Source: Thermosulfurimonas dismutans
GTDB taxonomy: Bacteria > Desulfobacterota > Thermodesulfobacteria > Thermodesulfobacteriales > Thermodesulfobacteriaceae
Length of the DNA: 64,000 bases
Direction of reading: 5' to 3'
Assembly (NCBI GenBank): GCA_011322625.1
Contig: DRMH01000012.1
Coordinates: forward strand, 32,387-96,386
The position numbers were made by a program, and so were the translations under genes. The notes under the pieces were generated by a model, which was not told where the DNA came from, did no database searches, and was given only the letters and a program-made list of their open reading frames with translations. Shown here in pieces: positions 26,784 through 36,938 of the stretch (within the stretch, counting starts at the first letter, position 1; every line of letters starts with the position of its first letter).

Positions 26784-29276
26784 GTGCCGCAGGCCCTGGA
26801 ACTTCCCTTCTATCCCGAGCCGCGGGGGATTGTTCAGGTTTCGGCCTCCGCCGGAGCCGGGAAGACCTATCGCCTGGCCCTTCATTACCTGCGCCTTCTA
26901 AAAAGTCTTTCTCCCCCCTCGGAAGCGGGACTTTCCGCGGTGGTGGCCCTGACCTTTACCAACCAGGCCGCGGCCGAGATGCGCGAACGCATCCTCACCT
27001 TTCTTAAGCACATGGCTCTTGCGACCTCCCTGGGGCGCAGACTCTCGATGGAGACCGGGCTTTCGCCGGCTGAGGCCGAGGCCTGGCTGGAGACCATCTT
27101 TTCCGCCTATCCCGCCTTCCAGGTTCGCACCATAGACAGCCTCATCTTTACCCTCATTCGGGGACTGGCCTGGGAGCTGGGCTTAAGACCCGATCTTTCC
27201 GCGGAGATCCGGGAAGAATTCTTCCTTAATCGGGCCTTCGATCGTCTCCTCCTGCGTCTGCGCTCGGACCCCCGGGTGAGGTCCCTTTTCGAGGAGGCCC
27301 TCCAGACCTTCCTGGAGATCGAGGAACGGGGGGGATTCAACCCCGAAAGACACTTCCGCCGGCGTATGGAGGAGCTTCACCGGCTTCTGCGCCGCCGGGG
27401 AGGCGGAGGAAACTGGTCTCCCCCGCCGGCCTTTGAGGATCTGGTCGCCCTGGAGGAGGATCTGCGGGAACGGGGACGCAGACTCTCGGAAAGACTTTTC
27501 GGGCAACTGAGGCTTCAGCCCCGATACCCCGGCTGGCCCGAGGCCCTGGCGGATCCTCCACGTTATTTCGACCGCGCGGTTTTCAGGAAGGATTCCGTCC
27601 GGCAACTGGTGAAGGGCCGTATCCGGGCGGATCTGGAGCCCCTGGAGGAGGAGTTTCGGACCCTCAGGGCCCGTCTGGAGGTCTATCTCAAGGCCAAAGC
27701 CCGGGCCGAGGTGGCCCCTTACGAAAGGCTTTTCCGGGAGATCCTGCGCGAACTCCTCCATATCCGGGAGGAGGAAGGGGTGCTTCAGGCCGGAAGCTGG
27801 ACCGATCTCCTGGCCGAGCACGCCCGGGGACTCCTTCCCCTCATCTACCTGAAACTGGGTTCGCGTCTGCGACATTTTCTGCTGGATGAATTCCAGGACA
27901 CGGATCGCAAACAATGGGAGGCCCTGCGTCCCCTGGTGGAGGAGATCCTGGGAAGCGGGGGTTCGCTCTTTTATGTGGGGGATGTGAAACAGGCCATCTA
28001 TATGTGGCGCGGAGGGGATCCGGAACTTTTCTACGAGGTGCCCCGGAGTCTTCCGGCGGAACTCTCCGCAGAGATCCTCCCGGTGAACCGTCGTTCCGCA
28101 AGACGCATAGTCCTTTTCAATAACCTGCTTTTCTCGCGCCTACGCGAAAATCTGCCCCGGGTGGTCCGAAGGTTCCTTTACGGAGAACGCGAGCGAAGGG
28201 AATCCAGGGATTGCCCGATCTCTCAGGCGCTCACCCGGCGTCTTTCCGGGGTGTATCAGGCCGTGGAACAGGAGGTGCTTCCCGAAGCCCCGGAAGGGCG
28301 GGTGGAGTTTATCCGGGTCCCTTCGGACGAGGATCGGGAGGTCTTTCGTCAGGGGGTTTTCCGGGTCCTTGCGGAGATCATGCCCCGGCTCTATCAGGCG
28401 TATGTGGAGAAGGGGCGGAGCGTGGCCCTTCTGGTGCGGGAGAACCAGGAGGCCGAGGAACTGGCTACCTTTCTCTTCGGCCTGGGGATTCCTGCGGTCA
28501 CCGAACGGGCCCTGCGGCTCGAAAATTCGCCCCTGGTAAAGGGTCTCCTTTCCCTGCTCAAATACCTGGACTATCCCGCGGACGAGACCGCTCTGGCCGG
28601 TTTTCTGGCCAGTCCGTTTACCTCTCAGGGGGCGGAGATCCTAAGGGATTACTTTCGGGAGGGGAAAAGCCTGGAGGAGTTTCTGGCCCTGCGGGCCCCG
28701 GGGATCCTGAACCGGCTTCGGCGTCTCTCGGAACTTCACGAAAGAGGAATATCCATCTACGAACTGGTCCAGGAGATCCTCCGGGAATTCGGTCTTCGCG
28801 AACGTTTTCCCGAAGAGGAGCTTTATCTGATGCGTTTTCTTTCCACGGTCCTCTCTTATGAGGAGGAGGTTCTGGGGCTTTCGGATTTCCTGGCCCGCTG
28901 GGAGGAATCCGGCGGGGAGGAAAAGATCGGGCTTCCGCGCGAGCTTCAGGCCGTAAGGGTGTTTACCATTCATGCCTCTAAAGGGCTTGAATTCGACGCC
29001 GTGGTGATCCCTTTTCTCACTTGGGGGCCGAAAGGACGGGGAGAGGTGGTCCTTACCGACTGGGGGCTCATCCGGGCCCGAAGGGACTCGGCCGAGGAGG
29101 TGGCTCGCGCCCGGCTCGAGGAGAAGGCCCGGGAGGTCTTCGAGAGCCTGAACCTCCTTTATGTGGCTCTGACCCGTCCCCGCGAGGCCCTATATATTTT
29201 GCTTCCGGAAAAGACCCGCTACTACACCGTGGCCTCGGTCCTCCACGACCTCGGGGCCGAGAATCTTCTAGCCTGA
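26784..29276 (+). CDS. UvrD/RecB-family helicase, AddA-like without nuclease domain
   Basis: 830 residues, shorter than AddA or RecB (about 1200). All superfamily 1A motifs are present: Walker A SASAGAGKTYRLAL, TFTNQAAAEMRERI, Walker B LLDEFQDTDRKQWEAL, VGDVKQAIYMWRGGDP, TIHASKGLEFDAVVIP and LLYVALTRPREALYI. The protein stops about 40 residues after motif VI, where AddA would continue into its nuclease. A separate nuclease gene and an AddB gene follow, so this is a split AddAB helicase-nuclease for double-strand break repair. GTG 26784 is chosen from the -10 position; in-frame starts reach 26748. Confidence 0.85.
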   Translation: MPQALELPFYPEPRGIVQVSASAGAGKTYRLALHYLRLLKSLSPPSEAGLSAVVALTFTNQAAAEMRERILTFLKHMALATSLGRRLSMETGLSPAEAEAWLETIFSAYPAFQVRTIDSLIFTLIRGLAWELGLRPDLSAEIREEFFLNRAFDRLLLRLRSDPRVRSLFEEALQTFLEIEERGGFNPERHFRRRMEELHRLLRRRGGGGNWSPPPAFEDLVALEEDLRERGRRLSERLFGQLRLQPRYPGWPEALADPPRYFDRAVFRKDSVRQLVKGRIRADLEPLEEEFRTLRARLEVYLKAKARAEVAPYERLFREILRELLHIREEEGVLQAGSWTDLLAEHARGLLPLIYLKLGSRLRHFLLDEFQDTDRKQWEALRPLVEEILGSGGSLFYVGDVKQAIYMWRGGDPELFYEVPRSLPAELSAEILPVNRRSARRIVLFNNLLFSRLRENLPRVVRRFLYGERERRESRDCPISQALTRRLSGVYQAVEQEVLPEAPEGRVEFIRVPSDEDREVFRQGVFRVLAEIMPRLYQAYVEKGRSVALLVRENQEAEELATFLFGLGIPAVTERALRLENSPLVKGLLSLLKYLDYPADETALAGFLASPFTSQGAEILRDYFREGKSLEEFLALRAPGILNRLRRLSELHERGISIYELVQEILREFGLRERFPEEELYLMRFLSTVLSYEEEVLGLSDFLARWEESGGEEKIGLPRELQAVRVFTIHASKGLEFDAVVIPFLTWGPKGRGEVVLTDWGLIRARRDSAEEVARARLEEKAREVFESLNLLYVALTRPREALYILLPEKTRYYTVASVLHDLGAENLLA

Positions 29277-29396
29277 GGTTACTCCCCTCTCTCGGATACC
29301 CGCGCCCCGGGCTTCCGGAGATCTCCGTGTCGGGGGTTCGTTAGTAAATAACCGGGCGGGCGGAGGCGGGGTTCCGGAGGTAAAATAGGCCCCAGG

Positions 29397-29927
29397 ATGA
29401 GGCTCAGGATCTATCAGCAAAAGAGGGCCCTTGCCCTTCTCGGGGAAAGGGACGAGGAGCGGCAGCTCGGAGAGATGGCCCACCTGGCCCTCTATTTCCT
29501 GGAGGACTATGACGGAACCCCGGGGAGGATCGAAGAGGCCGTGTCCCGGGCCCTGGCCCTTTACACCGAACCCCTCCCGGAAAGGGAGAAATTTCGAAAA
29601 AGGCTCCTTGAGGTCCTTACGCGGGCCCTTTCCCATCCGGAGATCGCCCGCTTTTTTGCCCCGGGGATCCCGGACCTGAGGGAGCATCCCTTCGTCCGGC
29701 ATAAGGGGCGCGGCGGGGAACCCGAGGTCCACCGTCCGGATCGGGTGCTTCTCCTCCCCGAGGGGCCGGTGGTCCTGGAGTACAAGCTTCACCGGCCGGA
29801 GGACCCGGGCGAACACGAAAGACAGGTAAGGGAGTATCTCTCCGGGCTTTCCCTGGTGCTTAAGCAACCGGTTCGGGGATGTCTGGTCTATCTCGAGCCC
29901 CCGGAGGTGAGGGAGGTGCGTCCCTGA
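29397..29927 (+). CDS. Stand-alone RecB/AddA-type PD-(D/E)XK nuclease
   Basis: 176 residues. The C-terminal half has the core RPDRVLL...VVLEYKLH...HERQVREYLSGL, i.e. the D...ExK...Q pattern of RecB-family nucleases. It is preceded by a helical region (RQLGEMAHLALYFLEDY), as in the nuclease domain of AddA. It lies between the helicase and addB and overlaps the latter (TGATG), so it most likely supplies the nuclease missing from the helicase. TAAAAT (29381-29386) ends ten bases before the ATG. Confidence 0.75.
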   Translation: MRLRIYQQKRALALLGERDEERQLGEMAHLALYFLEDYDGTPGRIEEAVSRALALYTEPLPEREKFRKRLLEVLTRALSHPEIARFFAPGIPDLREHPFVRHKGRGGEPEVHRPDRVLLLPEGPVVLEYKLHRPEDPGEHERQVREYLSGLSLVLKQPVRGCLVYLEPPEVREVRP

Positions 29928-32767
29928 TGTCCGGGAAGGCCTGGATCATACCCCCCCAGGCGGGTTTCCTTCCCACCCTCAGCCGGGAAATCCTCCGCCG
30001 ACACCGCGAGGATCTCTCCCGGGTCACCGTGATCTTTCCCACCCGCCGGGCGGCCCATTTCTTTCGCTATTACCTGGGTCGGCACCTGCGAGGTTCTTTT
30101 TTCCTGCCCCGGATCTATGCCTTTTCCGACTGGGTGAATGAACTTGCCGTGCGCCTGGATCCCCGGCCGATCATTCCGCCGGCGGAAAGGGCCTGGTGGC
30201 TCTACCGGGTCGTTTCCGGCCGACCGGGGTTCGAACAGGTCACGGAGAGCTTCGACCGGTTTCTTCCCTGGGGACTTAGGTTCTCCGAGGTGCTGGAGGA
30301 ATTCGAACGGGAGGCCGTACCCCTTAAGGATCTTCTGGAACCCCCGGAGGATCTCCCCCCGCACGGACAGGCCTTTCTTTCCGCCCTTTCGGAGATCGGA
30401 AGGGACTTTCGGGAGATCCTTTCCGGTGCCGGGGTCACCACACCCGCGGCCCGACTGAGGCTTCTTTCCGAAAGGCTCCCGGAGGTCTTTTCCCCGGAGG
30501 GGCCGGTGTATCTCTGCGGTTTTGCCGCCCTTTCCCGGGCCGAAAGGTTCCTTTTCCGGCGACTTCTGGAACTGGGAGCGGAGGTCTTCCTGGAGATGGA
30601 CCCCGGGTGCCGGGCCCCGGATTTCCTGGCCGAGGTCTTAAGGGACCTCAAACTCTCCCCGGAGATCCTCTCCCGCCCCCGTTCCCGGAGACCCCGGCTG
30701 CGCTTCTTTGCCGCCGCCGATGTACATCAGGAGGTGCGGGAGGCCGCCCGGCTCCTTCCCCCGGATCCCGAGACCCCGGATGAGGTCCTGATCCTCTTGC
30801 CCGTGGCCGGACATCTCCTACCCCTGCTTTATACCCTCCCCGAGGACCTTCCGGTGAACATTACCCTGGGATTTCCGGTAAAACGCTCCCTTCCGGCCAC
30901 CTTTCTCCTTCTTCTGTTTGAGCTTTACGAGAAGCGTCTTTCGGAACGTTATCCGGTACTTACCTATCTCTCCCTGCTCAAACATCCCTATGCCCGGGGG
31001 GTTCTCGGGGCCTGGGCGGCGGAACTTCATGCCTTCGAGACCCGACTCCGGGCCCACGGAAGCCCCTATCTGAGCCTTTCCGAGATCGAGGATCTGGCCG
31101 GGGGAGTGGATCCCCTGCGGCGTTTCCACCGGGAATTCCTGGAGGTCTTTTACGGGGTAAAGACCCCCCGGGACTTCGCCCGGGTGCTTAAGGAGATCCT
31201 GCACCGAGTCCTTGAACCCCATCGGGAAAGACTCCGTGAGGCCCGGGAGAACCGCGAGATCCTGGCCCGGCACTTCCTCTACGCCTTTGAGACGGAGATC
31301 CTTCCGGTCTTTGAGAGCTCATCCTTTTCCGGAGAGCCCATGCCCCTGGAGGGTCTCTTTCGCATGTTCCGGGAATTACTCCAGACGGTTTCGGCCCCCT
31401 TCGAGGGGGATCCCCTGTGCGGGGTCCAGGTCATGGGGTTGCTCGAGACCCGGCTTCTTTCCTTCCGAAAGGTGATCGTGCTCGATGCCAACGAGGGGGC
31501 GCTTCCCTCGCCGGAGGAGATCAATCCGCTCCTTCCCGAGGGGCTGCGCCCGGCCCTTTCCCTTCCCCGGCGTTCGCGCCAGGAGGCCCTGGAACGGTAT
31601 TATTTCGACCGTTTGATAGCTTCCGCCAGAGAGGTGGAAATTTTCTATCTTTCGGTAACCGAATCCTCCTCGCGTCTTCCTCCCCGGGTGCGGAGCCGTT
31701 ATGTGGAAGCCCTCCTTTGGGCGGAGGAAAAAAGGAAGGGAGAACTCTTTACCCCGGGAAAGGGGCCGGTGCGGCATCTGAGTTTATCTCTCACGGCTCC
31801 GGAGCCCTTTCCGGGTATCCCCCGGGGAGAGGCCGAACGCAGGGAGGTGGAAAGACTCCTTTCCGGGGAAATAAGCGCCACCCTGCTTGAGACCTATCTG
31901 GATTGCCCGGCCCGTTTCTATTTTCGCTATCTCCTGGGGCTAAAACCCCCGGAACGCCTAACCGAATACGACGCCACCGCTCTGGGGACCCTCATTCACG
32001 CCGTGCTCGAGGATTACTTTCGTCCCTATCTGGGCAGGGAATATCTGCCCCGGGAACACAACGATCCTTCCCGTTTGTTGACCCTGTTTCGGGAGCGCTT
32101 CGAGAGGGACGGTCTCTCCCGTCAGCTGGGGCCGGAACGACGCTTTTTCGTGGAAAAGACCGCGGAATTCCGTCTGCGACGTTATCTCCAGAGCCTGGAG
32201 GCCCTTCCTCCCTTTCGTATCCTTTCCTTGGAGGAAGAGAAACGGCGCGAACACCCGGGGCTGGGCCTGCGCTTTCGGGGAAAGCTCGACCGGGTGGATG
32301 AGTTCGAAACCGGCCGGGTGGTGCTGGATTATAAGACCGGGGCCGGGGTGCGTTCCCTGAGCCTGAGACGCCTGCGGGAGATTCTGGAGGAGGCCAGGGA
32401 TATTCCCCGGGTTGAACCCACCCTGGAGGGGCTTCGCTTCCTGCGCGACCGCCTGCCGGATCTCCAGCTCCTTCTTTACCTCTTCCTGCGTCCCGAGGCC
32501 GGCGAGGCGGTTTATGTTCAGCTGGCAAGCGGCAAAGGGCGCGAGATCTTTAAGCCCCTCTTTTACCGTCCCCCCTTCAGTCCGCGTTCCGGAGATTTCC
32601 TGCGCGAGGAGGAGATCGAATACCTCAGGGAACGGGTCTTTCCCGCGCTCCTGGAGCGTCTGATCGAACACCTGCTTGCGGCGCCTTACTTTTTCATTCC
32701 GGAAAAGCCTCCGGGCTGTCGCTGGTGCGATTACCTTTATGCCTGCCCGGGAAGAAAACGGGCCTAG
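29927..32767 (+). CDS. AddB-like helicase/exonuclease subunit
   Basis: 946 residues from ATG 29927 (GGGAGGTG upstream). The N-terminal region is a degenerate helicase (VTVIFPTRRAAHFFRYYLG). The C-terminal nuclease has HAVLEDYF, GKLDRVDE, VVLDYKTGAG and LQLLLYLFLR. The Cys pattern of the AddB iron-sulfur staple is present: one Cys in DCPARFYFRYLLG and CRWCDYLYAC at the end. It partners the helicase and nuclease upstream. The stop overlaps the converging gene (CTAG). Confidence 0.85.
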   Translation: MSGKAWIIPPQAGFLPTLSREILRRHREDLSRVTVIFPTRRAAHFFRYYLGRHLRGSFFLPRIYAFSDWVNELAVRLDPRPIIPPAERAWWLYRVVSGRPGFEQVTESFDRFLPWGLRFSEVLEEFEREAVPLKDLLEPPEDLPPHGQAFLSALSEIGRDFREILSGAGVTTPAARLRLLSERLPEVFSPEGPVYLCGFAALSRAERFLFRRLLELGAEVFLEMDPGCRAPDFLAEVLRDLKLSPEILSRPRSRRPRLRFFAAADVHQEVREAARLLPPDPETPDEVLILLPVAGHLLPLLYTLPEDLPVNITLGFPVKRSLPATFLLLLFELYEKRLSERYPVLTYLSLLKHPYARGVLGAWAAELHAFETRLRAHGSPYLSLSEIEDLAGGVDPLRRFHREFLEVFYGVKTPRDFARVLKEILHRVLEPHRERLREARENREILARHFLYAFETEILPVFESSSFSGEPMPLEGLFRMFRELLQTVSAPFEGDPLCGVQVMGLLETRLLSFRKVIVLDANEGALPSPEEINPLLPEGLRPALSLPRRSRQEALERYYFDRLIASAREVEIFYLSVTESSSRLPPRVRSRYVEALLWAEEKRKGELFTPGKGPVRHLSLSLTAPEPFPGIPRGEAERREVERLLSGEISATLLETYLDCPARFYFRYLLGLKPPERLTEYDATALGTLIHAVLEDYFRPYLGREYLPREHNDPSRLLTLFRERFERDGLSRQLGPERRFFVEKTAEFRLRRYLQSLEALPPFRILSLEEEKRREHPGLGLRFRGKLDRVDEFETGRVVLDYKTGAGVRSLSLRRLREILEEARDIPRVEPTLEGLRFLRDRLPDLQLLLYLFLRPEAGEAVYVQLASGKGREIFKPLFYRPPFSPRSGDFLREEEIEYLRERVFPALLERLIEHLLAAPYFFIPEKPPGCRWCDYLYACPGRKRA

Positions 32768-33129
32768 ACGTAAAAGCCCCGGCGAAGCTTTTCGGCCTCC
32801 ACCCCGAAAAAGAGCGCGGCTTCGGAAAGCCCCTGCCGCAGCGGGCCCTCGGGGATCTCCCGCAGCAGGGATTCTAGCACCCGGGCCCGTTCCTCAAGGA
32901 TATCGGCCAGGGTCTCGGCCTGGGTGCGGGAGGAAGGGTCCTGCGCGAATCTCTCCAGCAGGGGAAGGACCTCCTCCACCAGGTCCAGGGCCTGGGTAAG
33001 GGAGGGATCGGAACCCTTATTGGCGGAAAGGGCCTCCCGGAGATAACTTTCAAACCCCTTTTCCACTTTCCCGGTCTTTTTCTCGGGGGTAAAATCTGGA
33101 GACAAACGTGGGTCCCAGAAGATCTTCAT
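32764..33129 (-). CDS. Small helical hypothetical protein
   Basis: 121 residues from ATG 33129, which has AGGAGGT seven bases upstream; the longer open frame is a shadow of the BON gene. Sequence features: FWDPRLSPDFTP at the start, then long Leu/Glu-rich helices (LTQALDLVEEVLPLLERFAQ; TLADILEERARVLESLLREI). No family is recognised. No signal or membrane helix. Confidence 0.65.
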   Translation of the reverse strand: MKIFWDPRLSPDFTPEKKTGKVEKGFESYLREALSANKGSDPSLTQALDLVEEVLPLLERFAQDPSSRTQAETLADILEERARVLESLLREIPEGPLRQGLSEAALFFGVEAEKLRRGFYV

Positions 33130-33183
33130 GCCGGACCTCCTATCTCTTATCCTAAATAACTTTTCGGAAGGAGACAAGAAAAC

Positions 33184-33753
33184 ATGAGAGTGCGCCTCCT
33201 GATCCTTCTTCTCGGGCTGTTTATGCTTTCGGGATGCGGGGTGGCCCTTGTGGCCGGGGGAGCCACTGCGGGCTACAAGGTGGCCACCGATCCGCGCTCC
33301 GTGGGCACCCAGACCGATGACGCCGCCCTTACCGCCAAGGTAAAGCTGGCGCTGCTCAAGGATCCGGTAACCAAGGCCCGAAAGATCGATGTGGATACGG
33401 TAAACGGGGTGGTGACCCTCACCGGGATGGTGGAGACCGAGGCGGAACGCCGCCGGGCCGAGGAGGTGGCCCGCAAGGTGGCCGGGGTGCGGGCGGTGCG
33501 CAACAACCTTATGGTGGGGCACCGGAGTTTCGGGCGCAGCCTGGACGACAAGCTCCTTACCGCCCGGATCAAGGCCAAACTCATCGCCGAGCCCGGGATC
33601 CGCTCCCTCTCCATCGATGTGGATACGGTAAACGGGGTGGTGACCTTGACCGGAGTGGTGAAGAGCGAGGAGCAGCGCCGGCGGGTGCTCGAGATCGTGC
33701 GCACCACCAAAGGGGTAAAACGGGTGGTGGACAATCTCACGGTTGAGCCCTGA
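33184..33753 (+). CDS. Lipoprotein with two BON domains (OsmY/DolP-like)
   Basis: 189 residues. A lipoprotein signal peptide with lipobox LSGC is followed by two near-identical BON domains, each containing [16 protein letters not shown] proteins bind phospholipid surfaces and help envelope integrity. GGAAGGAGA precedes the ATG. mnmG follows by one base. Confidence 0.88.
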   Translation: MRVRLLILLLGLFMLSGCGVALVAGGATAGYKVATDPRSVGTQTDDAALTAKVKLALLKDPVTKARKIDVDTVNGVVTLTGMVETEAERRRAEEVARKVAGVRAVRNNLMVGHRSFGRSLDDKLLTARIKAKLIAEPGIRSLSIDVDTVNGVVTLTGVVKSEEQRRRVLEIVRTTKGVKRVVDNLTVEP

Positions 33754-33754
33754 T

Positions 33755-35638
33755 ATGGAGGTCTATCCCGAAAGGTTTGACGTCATCGTCATCGGGGCCG
33801 GGCACGCCGGGATAGAGGCCGCCCTTGCCGCCTCGCGCATGGGCTGTCGCGTCCTGGTCCTCACCGTAAACCTTGAACGCATCGGGGCCATGAGCTGCAA
33901 CCCGGCCATCGGGGGGCTGGCCAAGGGGCATCTGGTGAAAGAGATCGACGCCCTGGGGGGCGAGATGGCCCGGGCGGCAGACGAGTGCGGGATCCAGTTC
34001 CGCAGGCTCAACACCCGCAAGGGGCCGGCGGTGCGGGCCACCCGGGCTCAGGCCGACCGCATGCGCTACCAGGCCCGGATGTACCGGGTGCTCACCCGGG
34101 CCCCGCGGGTCACGGTGAAACAGGCCATGGTCTCCCGCATCCTTACGCGCGACCGGCGGGTCTATGGCGTTGAGACCCGGGTGGGGGAGGTCTATTACGG
34201 AAAGGCCGTGGTGGTGACCACCGGGACCTTCCTGCGGGGGCTCATTCATATCGGGCTCGAACACTTTGCCGCCGGCCGCATGGGGGACCCACCCTCAAAC
34301 CGTCTTTCCCGGTGCCTGCGAGAGCTCGGCTTTGAGATGGGCCGGCTTAAGACCGGAACCTGCCCCCGCCTTGACGGTCGCACCATAGACTATTCCCGGC
34401 TTGAGGTCCAGTGGGGCGACGATCCCCCGCCGCTTTTTTCCTTCCGCAACAAAGGAAAGCGCCCTCCGCTACCCCAGGTCCCCTGTTTCATCACCTACAC
34501 CACCCCCGAGACCCACGAGATCATCCGGGGAGCCGTGGACCGCTCGCCGCTCTTTACCGGGATTATCGAGGGGGTGGGGGCCCGATACTGCCCCTCCATC
34601 GAGGACAAGGTCTTTCGTTTCCCGGACCGGGAGCGGCACCAGATCTTCCTTGAGCCCGAGGGGCTTGATACCGTGGAGGTCTATCCCAACGGGATCAGCA
34701 CCAGCCTTCCGGTGGATGTCCAGTGGCGGATGGTGCGAAGCATCCCGGGGCTTGAGCGGGCGGAGATCCTGCGCCCGGGCTACGCCATAGAGTACGACTA
34801 CGTGAACCCCATCCAGCTCAAACACACGCTCGAGACCAAGCTCATTTCCGGGCTCTTCCTCGCCGGGCAGATAAATGGAACTTCCGGTTATGAGGAGGCC
34901 GCGGCCCAAGGGATCATCGCCGGGATCAACGCCGCCCTTTACGTGCGTGAGGAGGAACCCTTCATCCTGGACCGCTCCCAGGCCTATATCGGGGTCCTCA
35001 TCGACGACCTGGTGACCAAGGGCACCCGGGAACCCTACCGCATGTTCACTTCCCGGGCGGAATACCGCCTGCTTTTAAGGGAAGACAACGCCGACTTAAG
35101 GCTTACGCCCCTTGCCCGGCGCCTGGGGCTCATCTCCGATGAGGACTGGGCCCGTTTTGAGCGCAAGCGGGAGCTCCTTTCCCGGGGGCTTTCCCTGCTG
35201 CGGGAGCTTCGGGTGCGCCCGGAACGGGTGAACGCGGTGCTTGAGAGCCGGGGGGTGCCTCCCCTGCGGGAAACGGTGAAGCTTTACGACCTTCTGCGGC
35301 GCCCGGATGTGCCGCTCGAATGGATCCGGCCGCTCTTTCCGGAGCTTTCCGAACTTCCCGAGGAGGTGCTTGAGGAACTCGAGATCGAGACCAAGTATGC
35401 GGGCTATATCGAGCGGCAGCGGGCGGAGGTGGAACGTTTCCGCCGCTGGGAGAACATGCCCCTTCCCGAAGACCTTGATTACTGGAAGATCCCGGGTCTT
35501 TCAAACGAGGTGAAGGAAAAACTCTCTCGGGTTCGACCCCGGTCCTTCGGGCAGGCTTTGCGTATCTCCGGGGTCACCCCGGCGGCCATCGCCGCCATCC
35601 AGGTTTATCTCCGCAAACACGGCCACCGGAGTACCTGA
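33755..35638 (+). CDS. mnmG: tRNA uridine-5-carboxymethylaminomethyl modification enzyme MnmG
   Basis: 627 residues. The FAD-binding [38 protein letters not shown], the [11 protein letters not shown] loop, [13 protein letters not shown] and the C-terminal helical tRNA-binding domain ([10 protein letters not shown]...[12 protein letters not shown]) are all present. With MnmE it modifies the wobble uridine of several tRNAs. ATG 33755 follows the BON stop; a TTG at 33743 is also in frame. Confidence 0.95.
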   Translation: MEVYPERFDVIVIGAGHAGIEAALAASRMGCRVLVLTVNLERIGAMSCNPAIGGLAKGHLVKEIDALGGEMARAADECGIQFRRLNTRKGPAVRATRAQADRMRYQARMYRVLTRAPRVTVKQAMVSRILTRDRRVYGVETRVGEVYYGKAVVVTTGTFLRGLIHIGLEHFAAGRMGDPPSNRLSRCLRELGFEMGRLKTGTCPRLDGRTIDYSRLEVQWGDDPPPLFSFRNKGKRPPLPQVPCFITYTTPETHEIIRGAVDRSPLFTGIIEGVGARYCPSIEDKVFRFPDRERHQIFLEPEGLDTVEVYPNGISTSLPVDVQWRMVRSIPGLERAEILRPGYAIEYDYVNPIQLKHTLETKLISGLFLAGQINGTSGYEEAAAQGIIAGINAALYVREEEPFILDRSQAYIGVLIDDLVTKGTREPYRMFTSRAEYRLLLREDNADLRLTPLARRLGLISDEDWARFERKRELLSRGLSLLRELRVRPERVNAVLESRGVPPLRETVKLYDLLRRPDVPLEWIRPLFPELSELPEEVLEELEIETKYAGYIERQRAEVERFRRWENMPLPEDLDYWKIPGLSNEVKEKLSRVRPRSFGQALRISGVTPAAIAAIQVYLRKHGHRST

Positions 35639-35836
35639 TCAAATTACATAGTTCCAGGGGATGAGGAAGAGGTTAGGAGGGATCTCCAGGATCTCCTGAC
35701 CCAGATAGATGACCAGGCCGAAGGGGGCCCGGTTTTGAAAATCCCGCAGAAACTGCCTCAGGCCCGAGAGCTTTTTGGGTGAAACGGAGGAAGAGTTCTC
35801 TCCACGATAAGACGTTTCCGGTACATTGCTTGAAAA
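35639..35836 (-). pseudogene. C-terminal remnant of a DUF4143-type AAA ATPase
   Basis: On the minus strand 65 codons are open and end KLSGLRQFLRDF, then LVIYLGQEILEIPPNLFLIPW and NYVI. This is the typical end of ATPases with a C-terminal DUF4143 domain (a GLVIYLG strand followed by an IP segment before the stop). No start codon or ATPase part remains; an in-frame TAA closes it at 35837-35839. The stop sits directly after the mnmG stop. It is the only coding trace in the 307-nt gap before rpoH. Confidence 0.55.
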
Positions 35837-35932
35837 TTAACAAAACTCTTGTCGATTTTCAAGTAAATTTTTTCATCCGAGGGGGGTGCGGGGTTGGTCG
35901 GGGGTGGCTATAGAAAAGGGGACGGGGTAGGG

Positions 35933-35938
35933 TATAAT
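35933..35938 (+). promoter_or_regulatory. rpoH -10 element, predicted leaderless
   Basis: A perfect TATAAT ends seven bases before the sigma factor ATG (35946), in an otherwise G-rich stretch. No ribosome site and no clear -35. Confidence 0.5.
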
Positions 35939-35945
35939 ATCTTTC

Positions 35946-36938
35946 ATGGCTTCTAAGAAGAAGGCTTCCCCGAAGGATCCCTCGCTCCCCGAGGCCGAGG
36001 GACGGGGGCCCGAGGGCGAAGGCACCCTTCCGGTCCCGGCCCCCCTGGAGGAGGAAAAGAGGCTTCCCTCCGGGGTCGATCCCCTGCAGCGGTATCTTTC
36101 CGAGATCAGCAGGTTCCCTCTTCTTTCCCGGGAGGAGGAAGAACGCATCGCCAAGGAATATTACGAAACCCGGGACCCGCGCCTGGCCTACAAACTGGTG
36201 ACCTCCAACCTGCGCCTGGTGGTGAAGATTGCCCTTGAGTTTCAACAGTTCTGGAACCGCAACTTTCTGGATCTCATTCAGGAGGGGAATCTGGGGCTGC
36301 TTCAGGCGGTGCGCAAGTTCGACCCCTACCGGGGGGTGAAGTTTTCCTATTATGCCTCCTTCTGGATCAAGGCTTACATTCTCAAATACATTATGGACAA
36401 CTGGCGGCTGGTTAAGATCGGGACCACCCAGGCCCAGCGCAAACTCTTCTATAACCTCAAGAAGGAGAAGGAACGGCTCGAGGCCCTGGGGTTTAAGCCC
36501 ACCCCCAGGATGCTGGCCCAGAGATTGAAGGTGAAGGAGAAGGAAGTCATCGAGATGGAGCAGCGTCTTTCCGCCTCGGATGTGAGCCTGGAGGCCCCGC
36601 TCAAGGATGATTCCGAGGATACCTATCGCGATTTTCTGCGGGATCCCTCCCCTTCGGTGGAGGATCGTCTGGCCCGCGACGAGGTTCTGGCCCGTTTCTC
36701 CCAGATCCTCCATGAATTCGGTAAGACCTTACAGGACAAGGAAAAGGTGATCTTTTATGAACGCCTCCTTTCCGAGGAGCCGCTTACCCTTCAGGAGATC
36801 GGGAAACGTTTCGGGATTTCCCGGGAGAGGGTGCGGCAGATAGAGGAACGCCTGTTGAGAAAACTGCGCAAGTATCTTGAGGAGAGGTTGCCGGATGCGC
36901 ACAACTATCCGCTGGCCCTGGAAGGGGCTACTGCTTAG
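35946..36938 (+). CDS. rpoH: RpoH-like (sigma-32 type) RNA polymerase sigma factor
   Basis: 330 residues. Region 1.2 (LQRYLSEISRFPLLSREEE), region 2 (NLRLVVKIALEF, DLIQEGNLGLLQAVRKFDPYRG, YYASFWIKAYILKYIMDNWRLVK), the RpoH-box-like KLFYNLKKEKERL and region 4 (LTLQEIGKRFGISRERVRQIEERL) are present. The layout fits a heat-shock or general-stress sigma factor. A charged Pro/Glu-rich extension of about 40 residues precedes region 1.2. The TPR gene starts inside its 3' end. Confidence 0.88.
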   Translation: MASKKKASPKDPSLPEAEGRGPEGEGTLPVPAPLEEEKRLPSGVDPLQRYLSEISRFPLLSREEEERIAKEYYETRDPRLAYKLVTSNLRLVVKIALEFQQFWNRNFLDLIQEGNLGLLQAVRKFDPYRGVKFSYYASFWIKAYILKYIMDNWRLVKIGTTQAQRKLFYNLKKEKERLEALGFKPTPRMLAQRLKVKEKEVIEMEQRLSASDVSLEAPLKDDSEDTYRDFLRDPSPSVEDRLARDEVLARFSQILHEFGKTLQDKEKVIFYERLLSEEPLTLQEIGKRFGISRERVRQIEERLLRKLRKYLEERLPDAHNYPLALEGATA

